Below are positions 34,414 through 42,602 of a DNA stretch of 64,000 nt, in pieces; position 1 is the stretch's first letter, and every line of letters starts with the position of its first letter. The notes below the pieces were generated by a model that saw nothing but the letters and a program-made list of their open reading frames with translations, was not told the DNA's origin and ran no database searches. The translations under genes were made by a program, and so were the position numbers. Origin of the DNA: JAXMCK01 sp046349395 (GTDB lineage Bacteria; Pseudomonadota; Alphaproteobacteria; Geminicoccales; Geminicoccaceae); contig JAXMCK010000003.1 of NCBI GenBank assembly GCA_046349395.1, positions 930,001-994,000 of the forward strand, in the 5' to 3' direction.

Positions 34414-36779
34414 GGGTTTCCGTTCTACTTCTGGCCTGCCTGATCTTGGCCGGTCAGGCCCGGGCCGAAGCGCTGCTGAGCACGGCCACCGAGATGCCGT
34501 TCGACTACAAGTTCGACACGGCTCCCAAGGTCGCGGACGGTGCCGAACTCGTCGTCGTCGGACAGAACCCCGGCAAGGATCCTGTCACGGTCGTCATTCG
34601 GCTCGATGATGCCGGCTCCTGGGACTATGGCAGCCGCATCAATGACGAGCGCGTGGTCCCGCCCGGTAAGTTCACGCTCCGCACGCCCATGTCGGGCCTC
34701 CTCGAATCGTCGGGGCGGGCGTTCGATCTTCCGACCTGGAAGCGACTGATCGTCTTCGCTCCGAACGCCGCGACGGCCCCGGTTCTGACCTCGGTGCGGA
34801 TCGATCCGGGGCTCAAGCTGCCGGCAGGTACCGTGGCCCTCGATTTCGGCCCGCCCGACAGCCCGCTCATGTCGGGTTTCCAGCGCGTCGGCCCGGACGA
34901 TCCCCGCCTCTCCGGGAGTCCTGCCGCACTTCGACGCCCCTACAGCGACGCGCTCATCGGCGACGGGATCAATGGCGTCACCGGCATCAAGCTGAGCCTG
35001 CCTGCGGGCAGCTGGCGCATCACCATCTGGACCGAGGATGTCGGCGGCTGGGAGCGCCTGCCGCCTTGGCGCGAGCGCCGCTACCGCATCGGCGGTCGCA
35101 CCGTCTTCGAGGAGCATATCGACGGGCCGAAATGGGTCCAGCAACGCTACCTCGCCGGCCGCACGCGCGAAGCCGGTCGCGACTCGACGCCATGGGATGC
35201 CTACGGCAAGTGGCGCGGCGCGCCGTTCACCGCCGATGTCGTGGTGGACAAGGATCCCGTCCAGATCGAGCTCGCGGGCACGGCCTACGTGGCCGGGCTG
35301 CTGGCGGAGCCCATCGGCTCCGGCGCAGGCGAGAAGGTCGAGGCCGCCCGAAAACAGCGCTTCAACGAGACCTGGCGCGTGATCTCACGGCCTGGTCCGA
35401 CTTCCACCACCCTGGCGATGACGCCCATCGGCTCGATCGTCACCGCTCCCGGCGTCGTCACCTTCGGCGAGACCCGCATCACGAGCCCCGTCGACGATCC
35501 CGCACCGTCGCTTCAGATCGATCCACCTCGGCGCGGCACCCGCGTGCTCGGTGTTCGACCCCGCTTCGGCATGTGGCGCCTCGAACGGCCGCGCACGGCC
35601 AGCACCGGCCTGGAGCTGCACGACAATTTCCTGCGCGGCGACATCGTCGCCCTGACCCTGCGCCGCGAACTGCCGCGCCGTCTGGTCCTAGAGATCTCGG
35701 CTTCGGGCGACGCGCCGGCCGGCATCTACCGCGGCAAGGTCACGCTCACCTCCAAAGGCCGCAAGATCGAGACACCGCTGACCGTCGAGGTTCTTCCCAT
35801 CGCCCTGCCACAGGCGCCGGCCACGGTCGGTCTCTACCTCGAAGAACAGCCGCAGCTCTCGTGGTTCGTCGAACTCGGGGCACTGCGGCCGACGGCCATG
35901 GCCTGCGACCTCACACAGCTTCGCCGGCTGGGCCTGACCGGACTCGCGGCCCCGTTGCCGACGCCGACCAGCACGGAGGACGAGCCCTTCCTTGCCGTGA
36001 TGGACGCCGTCGCCAAGGCCGGGTTCACGCGGCCCGTGCTGGCCTACGCTCCGGTGAAGCGCCTGCTAGGCCGGATGTCGCCGGCGGATGCGGGCAAGCT
36101 CCTGGCAGGGCTGCAGTCCTCCATGCGCGCTCACGGCTTCGTCCCGCCGATCTGGGCCATCGCGGACGAGCCCTCGAACGTCGGCAACAGCCCCGGCAAT
36201 GTCGACGCCGTCGCAGACGCTTTGCACAGTGCGATGCCGACCGCGAAACTCGCTGGCCAGCTCAACGCCCGTGACGACCGGCGCTTTCTCGACGATCTCG
36301 ACATTGCGATCGTCAACTCGGGGTTCGGCGTCGACTATGGCGACATCGTGGAGCTCCGCACCGCCGGCGTGATCCCCTGGTTCTACAACATGGGCGACCC
36401 GCGGCCGGCCGCCGGCTTCTACCTCTGGCGCACCGCGGCGGAAGGTTATCTGCAGTGGCACGCTCGCATGCCGACGGCGGATCCGTTCGATCCGACGGAT
36501 GGCCGCGAGGCGGACGTCCAGTACCTGTACCCGACCGACGGCAGCTGTCCTGCCGTGCCGGACATCGACGCGGCGATGATCGACCTCGTCGAGGGCATCA
36601 CCGACCTGCGCTGGCTCGCCTGGCTCGACGCCAAGGCCGCCACCGATATGACCGCACGCCGACTGGTGCAGACACTGCGAGACGCGGTACCCCGCGACTG
36701 GACCACAGCGCGAACGCGCACCGCGGAGCTTCCCGCCATGCGCGCACGCATTGTCGATCTGGCCCGCCACTTGCTGTGA
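34410..36779 (+). CDS. secreted glycoside-hydrolase-like protein (DUF4091/GH123-type C-terminal half)
   Basis: A 789-residue protein with a signal peptide (VSVLLLACLILAGQARA). The N-terminal half is beta-rich. The middle has an immunoglobulin-like strand pattern (RGKVTLTSKGRKIETPLTVEVLPIALP). The C-terminal half looks like a TIM barrel. It has the acidic pair Asp586-Glu587 in IWAIADEPSN, the Asp-Glu-Pro pattern of GH123/DUF4091 proteins. The end DVQYLYPTDGSCPAVPDIDAAMIDLVEGITDLRWLAWLDA resembles their closing YP...pSiR...lRdGieD segment. It may trim or modify the EPS in the periplasm. The ATGA overlap ties it to the transferase upstream. Family placement is by pattern only. Confidence 0.65.
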   Translation: MRVSVLLLACLILAGQARAEALLSTATEMPFDYKFDTAPKVADGAELVVVGQNPGKDPVTVVIRLDDAGSWDYGSRINDERVVPPGKFTLRTPMSGLLESSGRAFDLPTWKRLIVFAPNAATAPVLTSVRIDPGLKLPAGTVALDFGPPDSPLMSGFQRVGPDDPRLSGSPAALRRPYSDALIGDGINGVTGIKLSLPAGSWRITIWTEDVGGWERLPPWRERRYRIGGRTVFEEHIDGPKWVQQRYLAGRTREAGRDSTPWDAYGKWRGAPFTADVVVDKDPVQIELAGTAYVAGLLAEPIGSGAGEKVEAARKQRFNETWRVISRPGPTSTTLAMTPIGSIVTAPGVVTFGETRITSPVDDPAPSLQIDPPRRGTRVLGVRPRFGMWRLERPRTASTGLELHDNFLRGDIVALTLRRELPRRLVLEISASGDAPAGIYRGKVTLTSKGRKIETPLTVEVLPIALPQAPATVGLYLEEQPQLSWFVELGALRPTAMACDLTQLRRLGLTGLAAPLPTPTSTEDEPFLAVMDAVAKAGFTRPVLAYAPVKRLLGRMSPADAGKLLAGLQSSMRAHGFVPPIWAIADEPSNVGNSPGNVDAVADALHSAMPTAKLAGQLNARDDRRFLDDLDIAIVNSGFGVDYGDIVELRTAGVIPWFYNMGDPRPAAGFYLWRTAAEGYLQWHARMPTADPFDPTDGREADVQYLYPTDGSCPAVPDIDAAMIDLVEGITDLRWLAWLDAKAATDMTARRLVQTLRDAVPRDWTTARTRTAELPAMRARIVDLARHLL

Positions 36780-36780
36780 T

Positions 36781-36807
36781 GTCCGTGGCGGGCTGATGCC
36801 CGCGGAC
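36781..36807 (+). promoter_or_regulatory. hairpin in front of the OmpA-like lipoprotein start
   Basis: A bulged stem (GTCCG-tgg-CGGGC, loop TGAT, then GCCCGCGGAC) begins one base after the preceding stop and ends two bases before the ATG at 36810. It would cover the ribosome-binding region and could act as an attenuating or processing structure. There is no U-tract. Confidence 0.3.
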
Positions 36808-36809
36808 GG

Positions 36810-37301
36810 ATGAACAGCATGAGGCGCATCGTGTCGGCCTTCGTATCTCTTGCCCTGGTCGGTGGAACGGCGGGGTGCACCTCGTCCCCCGCCGACATGA
36901 TCCCGGCGAGCGAACGCGCCATGGCGACCGTCGACGAGCAGCCGACCGGCCAGACGCCCGTCAGCGTTGAGGCGATGCTGGAGAAGTTCCGGAACGCCAA
37001 TCGAGATTCGGCACCGGCAGGCTACACGCTTCACTTTCAGCCCGGTGCCGCCACCCCGGCACCCGGGGATATGCAATCGCTGCTTCAGCAGGCCGGCGGC
37101 AAGTCAGTCGGCCGTATCGTCGCCGCAGGCTCGAACGGCCTCGACGGCCTCGACGGTGCACGGCTGGCGCTGAGCCGGGCCCGTGCGGTCGCCGCCGGCC
37201 TCGGCCAACCGGCCGTACCGGCCGCCATCGTCTTCGACCCCGCACTCCCACCCGACACCGTCGTCGTCGAGTGGTCGCCAGGAGGCACGCCAAGTGGCTA
37301 G
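36810..37301 (+). CDS. lipoprotein with degenerate OmpA-like domain
   Basis: A 163-residue protein with a lipoprotein signal (Cys23 in GGTAGC). The C-terminal part, YTLHFQPGAATPAPGDMQSLLQQAGGKSVGRIVAAGSNGLDGLDGARLALSRARAVAAGL, follows the OmpA/MotB layout (a beta-strand 'F..G', then 'G..D', then 'LS.aRA..v...L'). The peptidoglycan-binding Asp/Arg set is not clearly complete. The start may be ATG 36810 or 36819. Its stop overlaps the Wzz-like GTG by 8 bp. It may anchor the EPS machine to the envelope; this is inferred only from fold and position. Confidence 0.65.
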   Translation: MNSMRRIVSAFVSLALVGGTAGCTSSPADMIPASERAMATVDEQPTGQTPVSVEAMLEKFRNANRDSAPAGYTLHFQPGAATPAPGDMQSLLQQAGGKSVGRIVAAGSNGLDGLDGARLALSRARAVAAGLGQPAVPAAIVFDPALPPDTVVVEWSPGGTPSG

Positions 37302-38784
37302 ACCGATCGTCCATTACGTCGCGGACTGGCTGGAGGCGGCTTGGCGCCGCCGCTACCTGATCATCCTGCCGATCCTCGTGATGCCCTTCATCGGCTTCGC
37401 CGTGGGCTCGATCGCGCCGAAATCGTTCACGGCGCACACGACGATCCTGGTCCAGGATCCGACCCTCATGAATCCGTTCATGAAGGATCTCGCCGTGCCC
37501 ACGGCGCTGAAGGATCGGATCGCCGCGCTCGATGCGCTCCTCCACAGCCGCCACGTCCTGGGCTCTGTCGCCGAGGATCTGGGCCTCACCAAGCCCGAAA
37601 TGCAGGAGTCGCAGCGGCAGTCCGAGATCTCGAAGCTGTCGTCGATGCTGTCCCTGCAGCTCATTGGCGCCGACCTCATCAAGCTGGTGGCCACCGACGA
37701 CCAGCCGAACGATCTCGCACCCATCCTCGAGGCGGCATCGAAGCGACTTCTCGAGCGGGTCCTGGCTCCGGCCCGCTCGGCGATCCAGGGCTCCGAGCAG
37801 TTCCTCGACGACCAGCTCGAGCAGCACCGCAAGGCCCTCGAGACGGCCGAAGCTGCACTCGCCAGCTACCGGGCCGAACACGCCACCGAGCTGCCGGACG
37901 TCCAGGCCGCCAACGTGACGCGGCTGAACCAGCTCCGCAGCACCCTCGTCGAGCGCAAGAACAAGCTCGCGGGCGTCGAGGCCGCCTTCACTTCGCAGAA
38001 GGCGAGGTTGGCGGAGACCAACCCCGTGATCGGCCGCATCGAGCAGGAACAGGTGGCCGCCACGACCGAGTTGGCACTCCTGCGTGCCCGCTACACCGAC
38101 GAGCACAGCGAGGTGCAGGCCGTCGTGCGCAAGCTGAAGCGGCTCGACGAGGAGCATGCAGCCCTACTGTCGGGCGCTGGCTCCGCCGCCGATGGCGACG
38201 TGAACAGCCTTTGGAACATGGCCGCGAATGCGGGTGACCCGGAACATGGTGGTGACCGGCCGCTGCTGGTCTCGCAGCTCGCCGAGATGCAGTCGGCCGA
38301 TGTGGAGCGTAGCTCGCTGACCAAGGAGGTCGGCAGCATCGAGTCCGAGATCGCCGACCTGGAGCGCACGATCGCCGCCCAGGGCGAGCACGAGAAGCGC
38401 CTCGCCGACCTCAGCCGCGACATCACGGTCAACAAGGAGATCTACGACGAGCTCTTGAAGCGCCAGCAGATGGCGAGTGTCACGGGTGCGCTGGGCCGCT
38501 TCGAGGAATCCGAGCGCGTCAAGGTCATCGACCGGCCGTTCACCCCGACCGCTCCCACCTCGCCGCCGGCGATCCTGTTCGTGATCATCGCCGCCGTCGC
38601 CGGCACGGCTCTGGGCGTCGGCATGTCGATCCTGGCCGAAATCGCCGACACCACGCTGCGGCGCGCCGGCGATGTCGAACGGATCACGGGTCTGCAGGTG
38701 CTGGGTCGGATCCCGGCCATGCTTCCTGGCCCGACGCTTGCACTGCCTACCGGCAACGGAGCGGAGCTAGCGATCCATGCCTGA
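37294..38784 (+). CDS. polysaccharide co-polymerase/chain-length regulator (Wzz/GumC-like)
   Basis: A 496-residue protein starting at GTG with GGAGG eight bases upstream. It has an N-terminal cytoplasmic stub, TM1 (YLIILPILVMPFIGFAVGSI) and a long periplasmic coiled-coil domain (about residues 160-385). Then come the GNVR-type segment LSRDITVNKEIYDELLKRQQMA and the proline-rich PCP motif VIDRPFTPTAPTSPPAILFVII leading into TM2. There is no fused kinase domain; a separate, degenerate BY-kinase lies at 44.7 kb. It sets EPS chain length and connects to the export channel. It overlaps the next transferase by 8 bp. Confidence 0.88.
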   Translation: MARPIVHYVADWLEAAWRRRYLIILPILVMPFIGFAVGSIAPKSFTAHTTILVQDPTLMNPFMKDLAVPTALKDRIAALDALLHSRHVLGSVAEDLGLTKPEMQESQRQSEISKLSSMLSLQLIGADLIKLVATDDQPNDLAPILEAASKRLLERVLAPARSAIQGSEQFLDDQLEQHRKALETAEAALASYRAEHATELPDVQAANVTRLNQLRSTLVERKNKLAGVEAAFTSQKARLAETNPVIGRIEQEQVAATTELALLRARYTDEHSEVQAVVRKLKRLDEEHAALLSGAGSAADGDVNSLWNMAANAGDPEHGGDRPLLVSQLAEMQSADVERSSLTKEVGSIESEIADLERTIAAQGEHEKRLADLSRDITVNKEIYDELLKRQQMASVTGALGRFEESERVKVIDRPFTPTAPTSPPAILFVIIAAVAGTALGVGMSILAEIADTTLRRAGDVERITGLQVLGRIPAMLPGPTLALPTGNGAELAIHA

Positions 38785-39850
38785 GACCGTCGTCCACGTC
38801 GTCCAACATCTGCGGCCCGGTGGGCTGGAGACGCTCGCCCTGGACCTCCAGGCCCACGCCCCGGCCGGCAGTACCGCCCATGTCGTGAGCCTGGACGGCG
38901 GGGCTGAAGAGACGCTGTCGGCTTGGCCGCGACTCGTCGCCTACGGCGATCGGCTGCACTTCCTGGACAAGAAGCCAGGCCTGAGCCCGCGGGCGGTGTG
39001 GAACCTCGCCGGTCTGTTCCGGCGCCTCGGTGCCACAGGCGTCGTGACCCACCACATCGGCCCGCTCGTCTATGGCGGTCTGGCCGCCCGGCTGGCGCGA
39101 GTTCCGGGTGTCGTCCATGTCGAGCACGACGCCTGGCATCTGGCCGATGAGGCCGAGCGTCGCCTGCAGCGACGCGTTCTGCGAATTGTCCGGCCCGAGA
39201 TCATTGCCGTGTCGCCGACGGTGGCCGGTGCGATGAGCCGGGCCCTTCCGGGCTGCCGGCCCCATGTCGTTCCAAACGGTATCGACACGGCGCGCTTCGT
39301 GCCCGGCGACAAGGACGCCGCCCGCCTGGCACTCGGCCTTCCCGTCGGCGTGCCGCTGATCGGTTGTGCCGCCCGCCTGGAGGCCGTGAAGGGTCATGAG
39401 GTGCTGCTGGGCGCCTTGGGCCGCATGCCGAGCCGCATCCACCTTGCCCTGGCAGGCGTCGGCAGTCGCGACGCCGAGCTGAAGGCGCTCGCCGCCTCGC
39501 TGGATATCGCTGCCCGCGTCCACTTCCTCGGCCGAGTCGACGACATGCCGGCCTTCTACCGGGCGGTCGACCTGTTCTGCCTCTCGTCGCACGACGAGGG
39601 CTTCCCCCTGAGCCCGCTGGAGGCCCAGGCCTGCGACGTGCCCGCCGTGGTCACCGATGTAGGTGGCTGCCGCGAGGCGGTGTGCCCCGCCACGGGACGC
39701 GTGGTCCCAGCCGGCGATCCGGCCGCACTGGCCCTGGCATTGGGGTTGCTAATCGAGAGACGACCGCCGGAGGAGCCGTCGCGCTTCGTCCGGCAACGCT
39801 TCGACATCCAGCGCACGGTTGCTGCCTACCACGCGCTGCTCGCCGCCTGA
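38777..39850 (+). CDS. GT4-family glycosyltransferase
   Basis: A 357-residue GT-B enzyme. It begins VVHVVQHLRPGGLETLALDLQAHAP, with the PGGxE loop common in EPS transferases. HVVPNGIDTARFVPGD precedes the donor domain. That domain has LIGCAARLEAVKGHEVLLGALGRM and DLFCLSSHDEGFPLSPLEAQACDVPAVVTDVGG, carrying the EX7E acidic residues. It overlaps the Wzz-like gene by 8 bp and belongs to the glmS operon. It adds a sugar to the lipid-linked intermediate; the donor is unknown. Confidence 0.88.
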   Translation: MPETVVHVVQHLRPGGLETLALDLQAHAPAGSTAHVVSLDGGAEETLSAWPRLVAYGDRLHFLDKKPGLSPRAVWNLAGLFRRLGATGVVTHHIGPLVYGGLAARLARVPGVVHVEHDAWHLADEAERRLQRRVLRIVRPEIIAVSPTVAGAMSRALPGCRPHVVPNGIDTARFVPGDKDAARLALGLPVGVPLIGCAARLEAVKGHEVLLGALGRMPSRIHLALAGVGSRDAELKALAASLDIAARVHFLGRVDDMPAFYRAVDLFCLSSHDEGFPLSPLEAQACDVPAVVTDVGGCREAVCPATGRVVPAGDPAALALALGLLIERRPPEEPSRFVRQRFDIQRTVAAYHALLAA

Positions 39851-39856
39851 GGGCCG

Positions 39857-41032
39857 ATGATGGACGCGCTGATCGCTGCCGGTACGCTGACGAGCCTAGG
39901 TCTCGCCGCCTGGCACCATGTGGGTTTCCCCCTGGTCTTGAAGACGGCGGCGCGCCACCGGAAGTCGCCGGTCCGGCCCGCCGCCGGCCCGCTGCCCCGC
40001 ATCACGCTGATCATGCCCGCCTACCAGGAGGCGGCCTATGTCGCGGCCAAGATCCGCAATTTGGCCGCCCTGGACTATCCGAGCGACCGGCTGAAGGTCG
40101 TGCTGGGTTGCGACGGCTGCACCGACGCGACGGCGAACCTCGCCCGCGCCGCGCACGCCGAGCCCGAATGCCGGCACCTCGATCTCGAGATCGTCGAGTT
40201 TTCCCGCAATCGCGGCAAGGTCGCGGTCGTCAACGACCTGGTCGAGGCCGCCGACGGCGACATCGTCGCCATGAGCGACATCTCGGCCCTGGTCTCGATG
40301 GACGCCCTCCGCTTGGCGGCAGACTGGTTCGCCGACCCCGATGTCGGCGTGGTCTGTGCCACCTACCGCCTGCTGCAGCCCGGGAGCCCGGGCGAGGCCG
40401 TCTACTGGCGCTACCAGACCGCCATCAAGCTCGCCGAGAGCCGCGTCGGCTCGACCATGGGGGCGCATGGGGCACTCTATCTGTTCCGGCGCGCTTTGTT
40501 CACGCCGCTCGAGGCCGACACCATCAACGACGACTTCATCCTGCCGATGCGGATCGTCGCGCAGGGCTTCCGCGCGGTCTACGATCCCGATCTGGTCGCC
40601 CTCGAGCTGGAGCGGGCCGATCCCGCACTCGACGCGCGCCGCCGACGCCGCATCGCCACCGGTAACGTCCAGCAGGCGGTGCGTCTGCTCGACCTCCTGG
40701 CCCCGCGCCACGGCTGGACGGCGATCCTGTTCGGCTCCGGCAAGGTGCTGCGCGTGGCCATGCCGGTCCTGCTGGTGCTGGCCGTCGCCGGGACGGCGTG
40801 GCTCGCGCCGTCCTCGCTGTTCTTCCGCGGCCTGCTGGCGCTCGAGCTCTTGGGCCTCGCCGCTGCGGCGCTGCGTGCGCTGACACCAAGAAGCCGGCTC
40901 ACCGCTCCCCTTGCTCCGCTGCACTACCTGACCGTCGGGCATCTCGCCTCGGTGGTCGGCCTCATCCGCTATCTGCGCGGCCACGACGGACGCTGGCAGC
41001 GCGCCACCATTGCCTTGGAGACCGTGGCATGA
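39857..41032 (+). CDS. membrane-bound GT2 glycosyltransferase
   Basis: A 391-residue protein with one N-terminal hydrophobic segment and three or four C-terminal membrane helices (VLRVAMPVLLVLAVAGTAWLA and following). The GT-A core has LPRITLIMPAYQEAAYVAAKIRNL, VVLGCDGCTDATANLA, a DxS-type site at IVAMSDISALV, and GAHGALYLFRRALF. This layout resembles ExoA/cellulose-synthase-like GT2 enzymes acting at the membrane. NDDFILPMRIVAQGFRAVYDPD carries the acceptor-side acid. The 4-bp ATGA overlap links it to the sugar-phosphate transferase. Confidence 0.85.
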   Translation: MMDALIAAGTLTSLGLAAWHHVGFPLVLKTAARHRKSPVRPAAGPLPRITLIMPAYQEAAYVAAKIRNLAALDYPSDRLKVVLGCDGCTDATANLARAAHAEPECRHLDLEIVEFSRNRGKVAVVNDLVEAADGDIVAMSDISALVSMDALRLAADWFADPDVGVVCATYRLLQPGSPGEAVYWRYQTAIKLAESRVGSTMGAHGALYLFRRALFTPLEADTINDDFILPMRIVAQGFRAVYDPDLVALELERADPALDARRRRRIATGNVQQAVRLLDLLAPRHGWTAILFGSGKVLRVAMPVLLVLAVAGTAWLAPSSLFFRGLLALELLGLAAAALRALTPRSRLTAPLAPLHYLTVGHLASVVGLIRYLRGHDGRWQRATIALETVA

Positions 41033-41661
41033 CCCACGTCGACCCGATCACCGCCGTCGCCAAGAGGCTCGTCGACATCGTCGGGGCCGGCCTCGGCCTG
41101 CTGCTGACACTGCCGCTCTGGCCCTTGATCGCCCTTGCCATCAAGCTCGACAGCCCTGGTCCTGTCCTCTTCCGCCAACTCCGCATCGGCCGCGGCTCCG
41201 CCGACCGGACCGAGCTGTTCACCATGCTGAAGTTCCGCAGTATGCGCGTCGATGCCGAGGCACGTACGGGTGCAGTCTGGGCGAAGAAGAACGACGACCG
41301 AATCACCCGCGTCGGCCGCTTCCTCAGGAAGACCCGGCTCGATGAGCTGCCGCAGCTGCTCAACGTGCTGCGCGGCGACATGTCCCTGGTCGGCCCCCGG
41401 CCCGAGCGCCCCGGCATCTTCGGCAAGCTCGAGCGGGCGATCCCCTTCTATGCCGAGCGCATCTACGGCGTGACCCCCGGGATCACGGGGCTCGCCCAGG
41501 TGATGAACGGCTATGACGAGACGCTCGACGACGTCCGTCGCAAGCTCCTGTTCGACCACAGCTACGCGCTCGCACTCGGCAACCCTCTCGCTTGGCTCCG
41601 GATGGATTGCCTCGTGATGTTCCGCACCGTCGCCGTCATGGTGACCGGCCGAGGCCAATAG
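41029..41661 (+). CDS. undecaprenyl-phosphate sugar-1-phosphate transferase (EPS-initiating)
   Basis: A 210-residue monotopic phosphoglycosyltransferase (PglC/WcaJ catalytic core only). An N-terminal re-entrant hydrophobic helix (AKRLVDIVGAGLGLLLTLPLWPLIALAIKLDSPGP) is followed by FTMLKFRSMRVDAEA and TRVGRFLRKTRLDELPQLLNVLRGDMSLVGPRPERP. The catalytic Asp-Glu pair is in LDELPQ. It loads the first sugar phosphate onto undecaprenyl phosphate and so starts repeat-unit synthesis. It is the last gene of the glmS operon; a strong terminator follows 42 bp later. Confidence 0.93.
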   Translation: MTHVDPITAVAKRLVDIVGAGLGLLLTLPLWPLIALAIKLDSPGPVLFRQLRIGRGSADRTELFTMLKFRSMRVDAEARTGAVWAKKNDDRITRVGRFLRKTRLDELPQLLNVLRGDMSLVGPRPERPGIFGKLERAIPFYAERIYGVTPGITGLAQVMNGYDETLDDVRRKLLFDHSYALALGNPLAWLRMDCLVMFRTVAVMVTGRGQ

Positions 41662-41703
41662 TTCTCTCCGCGGCGCGGCGGTCTCGACCGTCGCTGCTAA
41701 CTC

Positions 41704-41741
41704 GGCCCGCCCGCGGCTCTGCCCGGGCGGGCCATTTCTTT
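41704..41741 (+). terminator. rho-independent terminator of the glmS-led EPS operon
   Basis: A perfect 10-bp stem, GGCCCGCCCG (41704-41713) with CGGGCGGGCC (41724-41733), has a 10-base loop. It is followed by ATTTCTTT. It lies 42 bp after the sugar-transferase stop and before the next sigma-54 promoter, so it separates two EPS transcription units. Confidence 0.85.
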
Positions 41742-41812
41742 GCTGCGTCGGTCCACGCTTCGCATTTCGCCAATCCGGCCCGTCAGCGCCCGCAATCGCC
41801 CGCTGGTTGTGG

Positions 41813-41827
41813 TGGCACGAGTCTTGC
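41813..41827 (+). promoter_or_regulatory. sigma-54 promoter for the STAS/export operon
   Basis: TGGCACGAGTCTTGC is an exact match to TGGCACG-N4-TTGC with GG-N10-GC spacing. The -12 GC lies about 48 bp before the ATG of the STAS gene. It sits between the terminator at 41704-41741 and the start of the operon, so it is free of coding constraint. Confidence 0.82.
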
Positions 41828-41874
41828 CGATTGTGTTCGCAGAACACTGGACGGCTCTGTGCCGGGAGAGAAAG

Positions 41875-42234
41875 ATGCGAATGGTCATTCGACTTGCAGG
41901 TGAGGAAGCCGTGGTTGCGGCGCCCGGGCGCTTCGATGCCGAGACGGTCGCCGCCTGCCGTGCCGCGCTCGACGAGCTGGTGGCCGCAGGACCGCAACAG
42001 GTGCGCCTCGATCTCAGCCGCACCATCAGCCTCGACAGCAGCGGCATCGGGGCGATGGTCTATCTCCACAAGCGCCTCGTGGCCCAGGGCCGCAAGCTGG
42101 TCCTTTCGGGCCTGTCCGGCGAGCCCGGCGATCTTCTGCGCAGTCTCCGCGTGGACCGCCTGATCCCGACCCTTGTGAACAGATCCGAGAATGCGCGTCC
42201 CGCGATCGGTCCCGCCGTCGGGGCGGCCGCCTGA
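41875..42234 (+). CDS. STAS-domain protein (anti-sigma-factor antagonist-like)
   Basis: A 119-residue single STAS domain. A beta-strand start (MVIRLAGEEAVVAAPGRFDAET) leads to the phosphorylation loop VRLDLSRTISLDSSGIGAMVYLHKRL. The DSSG serines (55/56) correspond to the site phosphorylated in SpoIIAA/RsbV. No partner kinase or anti-sigma factor is adjacent. GGGAG lies six bases before the ATG. Its TGA overlaps the ATG of the lipoprotein gene by one base. Its position at the head of a polysaccharide-export operon suggests a switch acting on synthesis or secretion. Confidence 0.85.
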   Translation: MRMVIRLAGEEAVVAAPGRFDAETVAACRAALDELVAAGPQQVRLDLSRTISLDSSGIGAMVYLHKRLVAQGRKLVLSGLSGEPGDLLRSLRVDRLIPTLVNRSENARPAIGPAVGAAA

Positions 42235-42593
42235 TGCGCGCCTTGTCTCCCGTCCTGCTCTGCCTCGCACTCGGCGCCTGCAACATCTGGCCGAGCTCGG
42301 GCACGGGCGGGTACGCGGAATATGACGGCACGAACGACACGGCCGAACTCGCCGCAGCCACTGCGCGATATGACCACCTCGCGGAGGGGCCGGTCGGCGC
42401 GCAGTATCCGGCCGATATGACCCGTGCCCACCTGCTCCTGGTCCGTGCGACACGGGCGACGAGCGCCGAGCTCGAGCCCGCGGCCAGTCAGGACCTCGCC
42501 AACCTCAACGCGGCGCTCGATGCCCTGGAAGCCCGACAGGGCGTCGCGCCGAAGGTGACCGCCGACACGGACCCGCCCCGACAGCTCTTCTGA
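42234..42593 (+). CDS. small EPS-locus lipoprotein of unknown function
   Basis: A 119-residue protein with a lipoprotein signal (lipobox LGAC, Cys16). The mature part is mostly helical (DTAELAAATARYDHLAEG, TRAHLLLVRATRATSAELEPAASQDLANLNAALDALEAR). No known family is recognised. It starts at the stop of the STAS gene (TGATG) and is followed 9 bp later by the six-SLBB export protein. This suggests an accessory outer-membrane or periplasmic component of the same export machine. Confidence 0.75.
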   Translation: MRALSPVLLCLALGACNIWPSSGTGGYAEYDGTNDTAELAAATARYDHLAEGPVGAQYPADMTRAHLLLVRATRATSAELEPAASQDLANLNAALDALEARQGVAPKVTADTDPPRQLF

Positions 42594-42602
42594 GGACCCT
42601 GC

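Noticed and set aside
33999..36779. 926-residue version of the glycosidase-like protein
   Set aside because: The first 137 residues would be a shadow of the upstream glycosyltransferase; ATG 34410 begins a clean signal peptide and overlaps the stop by 4 bp.
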